DNA of 5,148 nt from JBIQLO01 sp044464175 (GTDB lineage Bacteria > Planctomycetota > Phycisphaerae > Tepidisphaerales > Tepidisphaeraceae), in NCBI GenBank assembly GCA_044464175.1, contig JBIQLO010000254.1, positions 1-5,148 on the forward strand, read 5' to 3'. Position numbers and translations under genes: made by a program. Below the pieces are notes generated by a model. The model saw only the letters and a list, made by a program, of their open reading frames with translations. It ran no database searches and was not told the origin of the DNA. Every line of letters starts with the position of its first letter. The first letter of the stretch is position 1. Positions 4,413 to 5,148 of the stretch are shown one piece after another.

Positions 4413-5148
4413 ATGAGCAGCCGAAACGTGGCCCATCAATTGACGCAGTGGATCCGGAACGGACAGGCCGCCGTCGGATCATACCTGCCTCCCACGCGGC
4501 AACTGGCCTCACAGTTCGGGGTGAGCCTGCACACCGTGGGGGTCGCCCTGAAACAACTGGAGACGCAGCAACTGGTGGAGTGCCGGCCGCGGCGGGGGGC
4601 CTTGGTGCGGGCGCGGACGCCGGAGGAGGCGATGGAGCCGCAGATTCAGCAGATCGCGGTTTTTGTGGCCAACGAGCGGCAGTGGATGACAGCGCCGCAT
4701 CATTCCGAGTGGAGCTGGCAGATCGTCCACGCGCTGGAGCAGGAGCTGTTCAATGCGGGATTCTCCCTGACGGTGATCTCCCCGCCGTCGGTGGGGGGAG
4801 AGGCCGAGAGCGGCATATCGCTGGAGCAGCGGCTGGAGCGGCTGGGGCGCACGCTCTGCGGCGCGGTCTGTTTCTCCTGCCCGGGCGTGCTGGAGATGAT
4901 CGAGCAGTTGCAGCAGCGCGATGTGCCGTGGGTGGCGATCAACCGCCCGGGACGGCAGATCAACCACAATTACGTCAGCGCGGCCAACCAGCAGGGAGGA
5001 TGGACGGTGGGACGCCTGTTCGCCCTGAGCGGGTTGGAGCGCGTGCTGCTGCTGAGCAACAACGCGGCCCGGTTCGCCTCCGACACCGAGAAGATGACGG
5101 GGATGTTCCAGGGGTACATTGAAAGCGGGATGCCCACCGGCGGGTTGC
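4413..5148 (+). CDS. GntR-type winged helix fused to a LacI-like sugar-sensor domain, 3' end outside window
   Basis: The frame from ATG 4413 stays open to the end of the window, giving 245 residues without a stop. Residues ~5-66 are a GntR winged helix: LPPTRQLASQFGVSLHTVGV holds the canonical LPxxRxLAxxxGVSxxTV pattern, followed by ALKQLETQQLVE and the wing RRGALV. From residue ~80 a periplasmic-binding-protein fold of the LacI/GalR type begins: IAVFVANE (first strand), a helix with ALEQELFNAGFSLTVIS, GAVCFSC, VPWVAINRPG, then NQQGGWTVGRLF, RVLLLSNNA and MFQGYIESG. This architecture, as in AraR, usually makes a dimeric cytoplasmic regulator whose DNA binding responds to a sugar. Its own promoter and ribosome binding site precede it, so it starts a new transcription unit. 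A frame of 224 codons in another phase (4448-5122) is only a GC-rich shadow. The targets and ligand are unknown; control of sugar-use genes is inference. Confidence 0.92.
   Translation, partial: MSSRNVAHQLTQWIRNGQAAVGSYLPPTRQLASQFGVSLHTVGVALKQLETQQLVECRPRRGALVRARTPEEAMEPQIQQIAVFVANERQWMTAPHHSEWSWQIVHALEQELFNAGFSLTVISPPSVGGEAESGISLEQRLERLGRTLCGAVCFSCPGVLEMIEQLQQRDVPWVAINRPGRQINHNYVSAANQQGGWTVGRLFALSGLERVLLLSNNAARFASDTEKMTGMFQGYIESGMPTGGL

Noticed and set aside
4448..5122. 224-codon + strand frame inside the regulator
   Set aside because: Gly/Ala/Arg-rich low-complexity translation in another phase; the frame from 4413 carries clear GntR and LacI-type motifs.
1..5148. CRISPR arrays, tRNA or rRNA genes, insertion sequences
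   Set aside because: No regularly spaced repeats, no tRNA cloverleaf or rRNA core, and no transposase or terminal repeats were seen on either strand.

Overview
The window is GC-rich, tightly packed bacterial DNA. The gene content is a DUF6067-like glycosidase fragment, a secreted LamG-type jellyroll protein, and a GntR winged helix fused to a LacI-like sensor. That combination suggests a polysaccharide-degrading member of the Planctomycetota/Verrucomicrobiota/Lentisphaerota (PVC) assemblage, for example Kiritimatiellota or Lentisphaerota. The taxonomy is inferred from gene style, not from a marker gene.

All convincing genes lie on the + strand. Bases 1-1491 hold the 3' end of a large glycoside-hydrolase-like gene, followed 9 bases later by a small exported LamG-like protein; together they look like a carbohydrate-degradation operon tail. 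Bases 1492-1655 are a short intergenic region with a triple GGCGGA repeat, a weak hairpin, a 10-codon reading frame with a good ribosome binding site, an 8-base direct repeat and a possible promoter. Bases 1656-3920 hold two housekeeping genes: xseA (exonuclease VII large subunit) and, 18 bases on, a PlsC-family acyltransferase. The exonuclease VII small subunit gene xseB does not follow xseA.

Bases 3917-4412 have no recognisable protein gene but are the most structured part of the window. A nearly perfect sigma70-type promoter (TTGACA, 17 bases, AATAAT) overlaps the stop codon of the acyltransferase gene. A strong intrinsic terminator with a 10-bp perfect stem follows about 165 bases downstream. 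Between them, the predicted 5' end can pair with the bases just before the terminator. This is the layout expected of an independently transcribed structured small RNA of roughly 195 nt, and it is the best candidate for something undescribed here. I could not assign it to a known RNA family.

Bases 4344-5148 hold a second promoter, a ribosome binding site and the start of a GntR/LacI hybrid transcription regulator that runs off the end of the window. Regulators of this type often control sugar-use genes, so its targets may be carbohydrate genes downstream or elsewhere; the sequence does not show a direct link to the glycosidase upstream.
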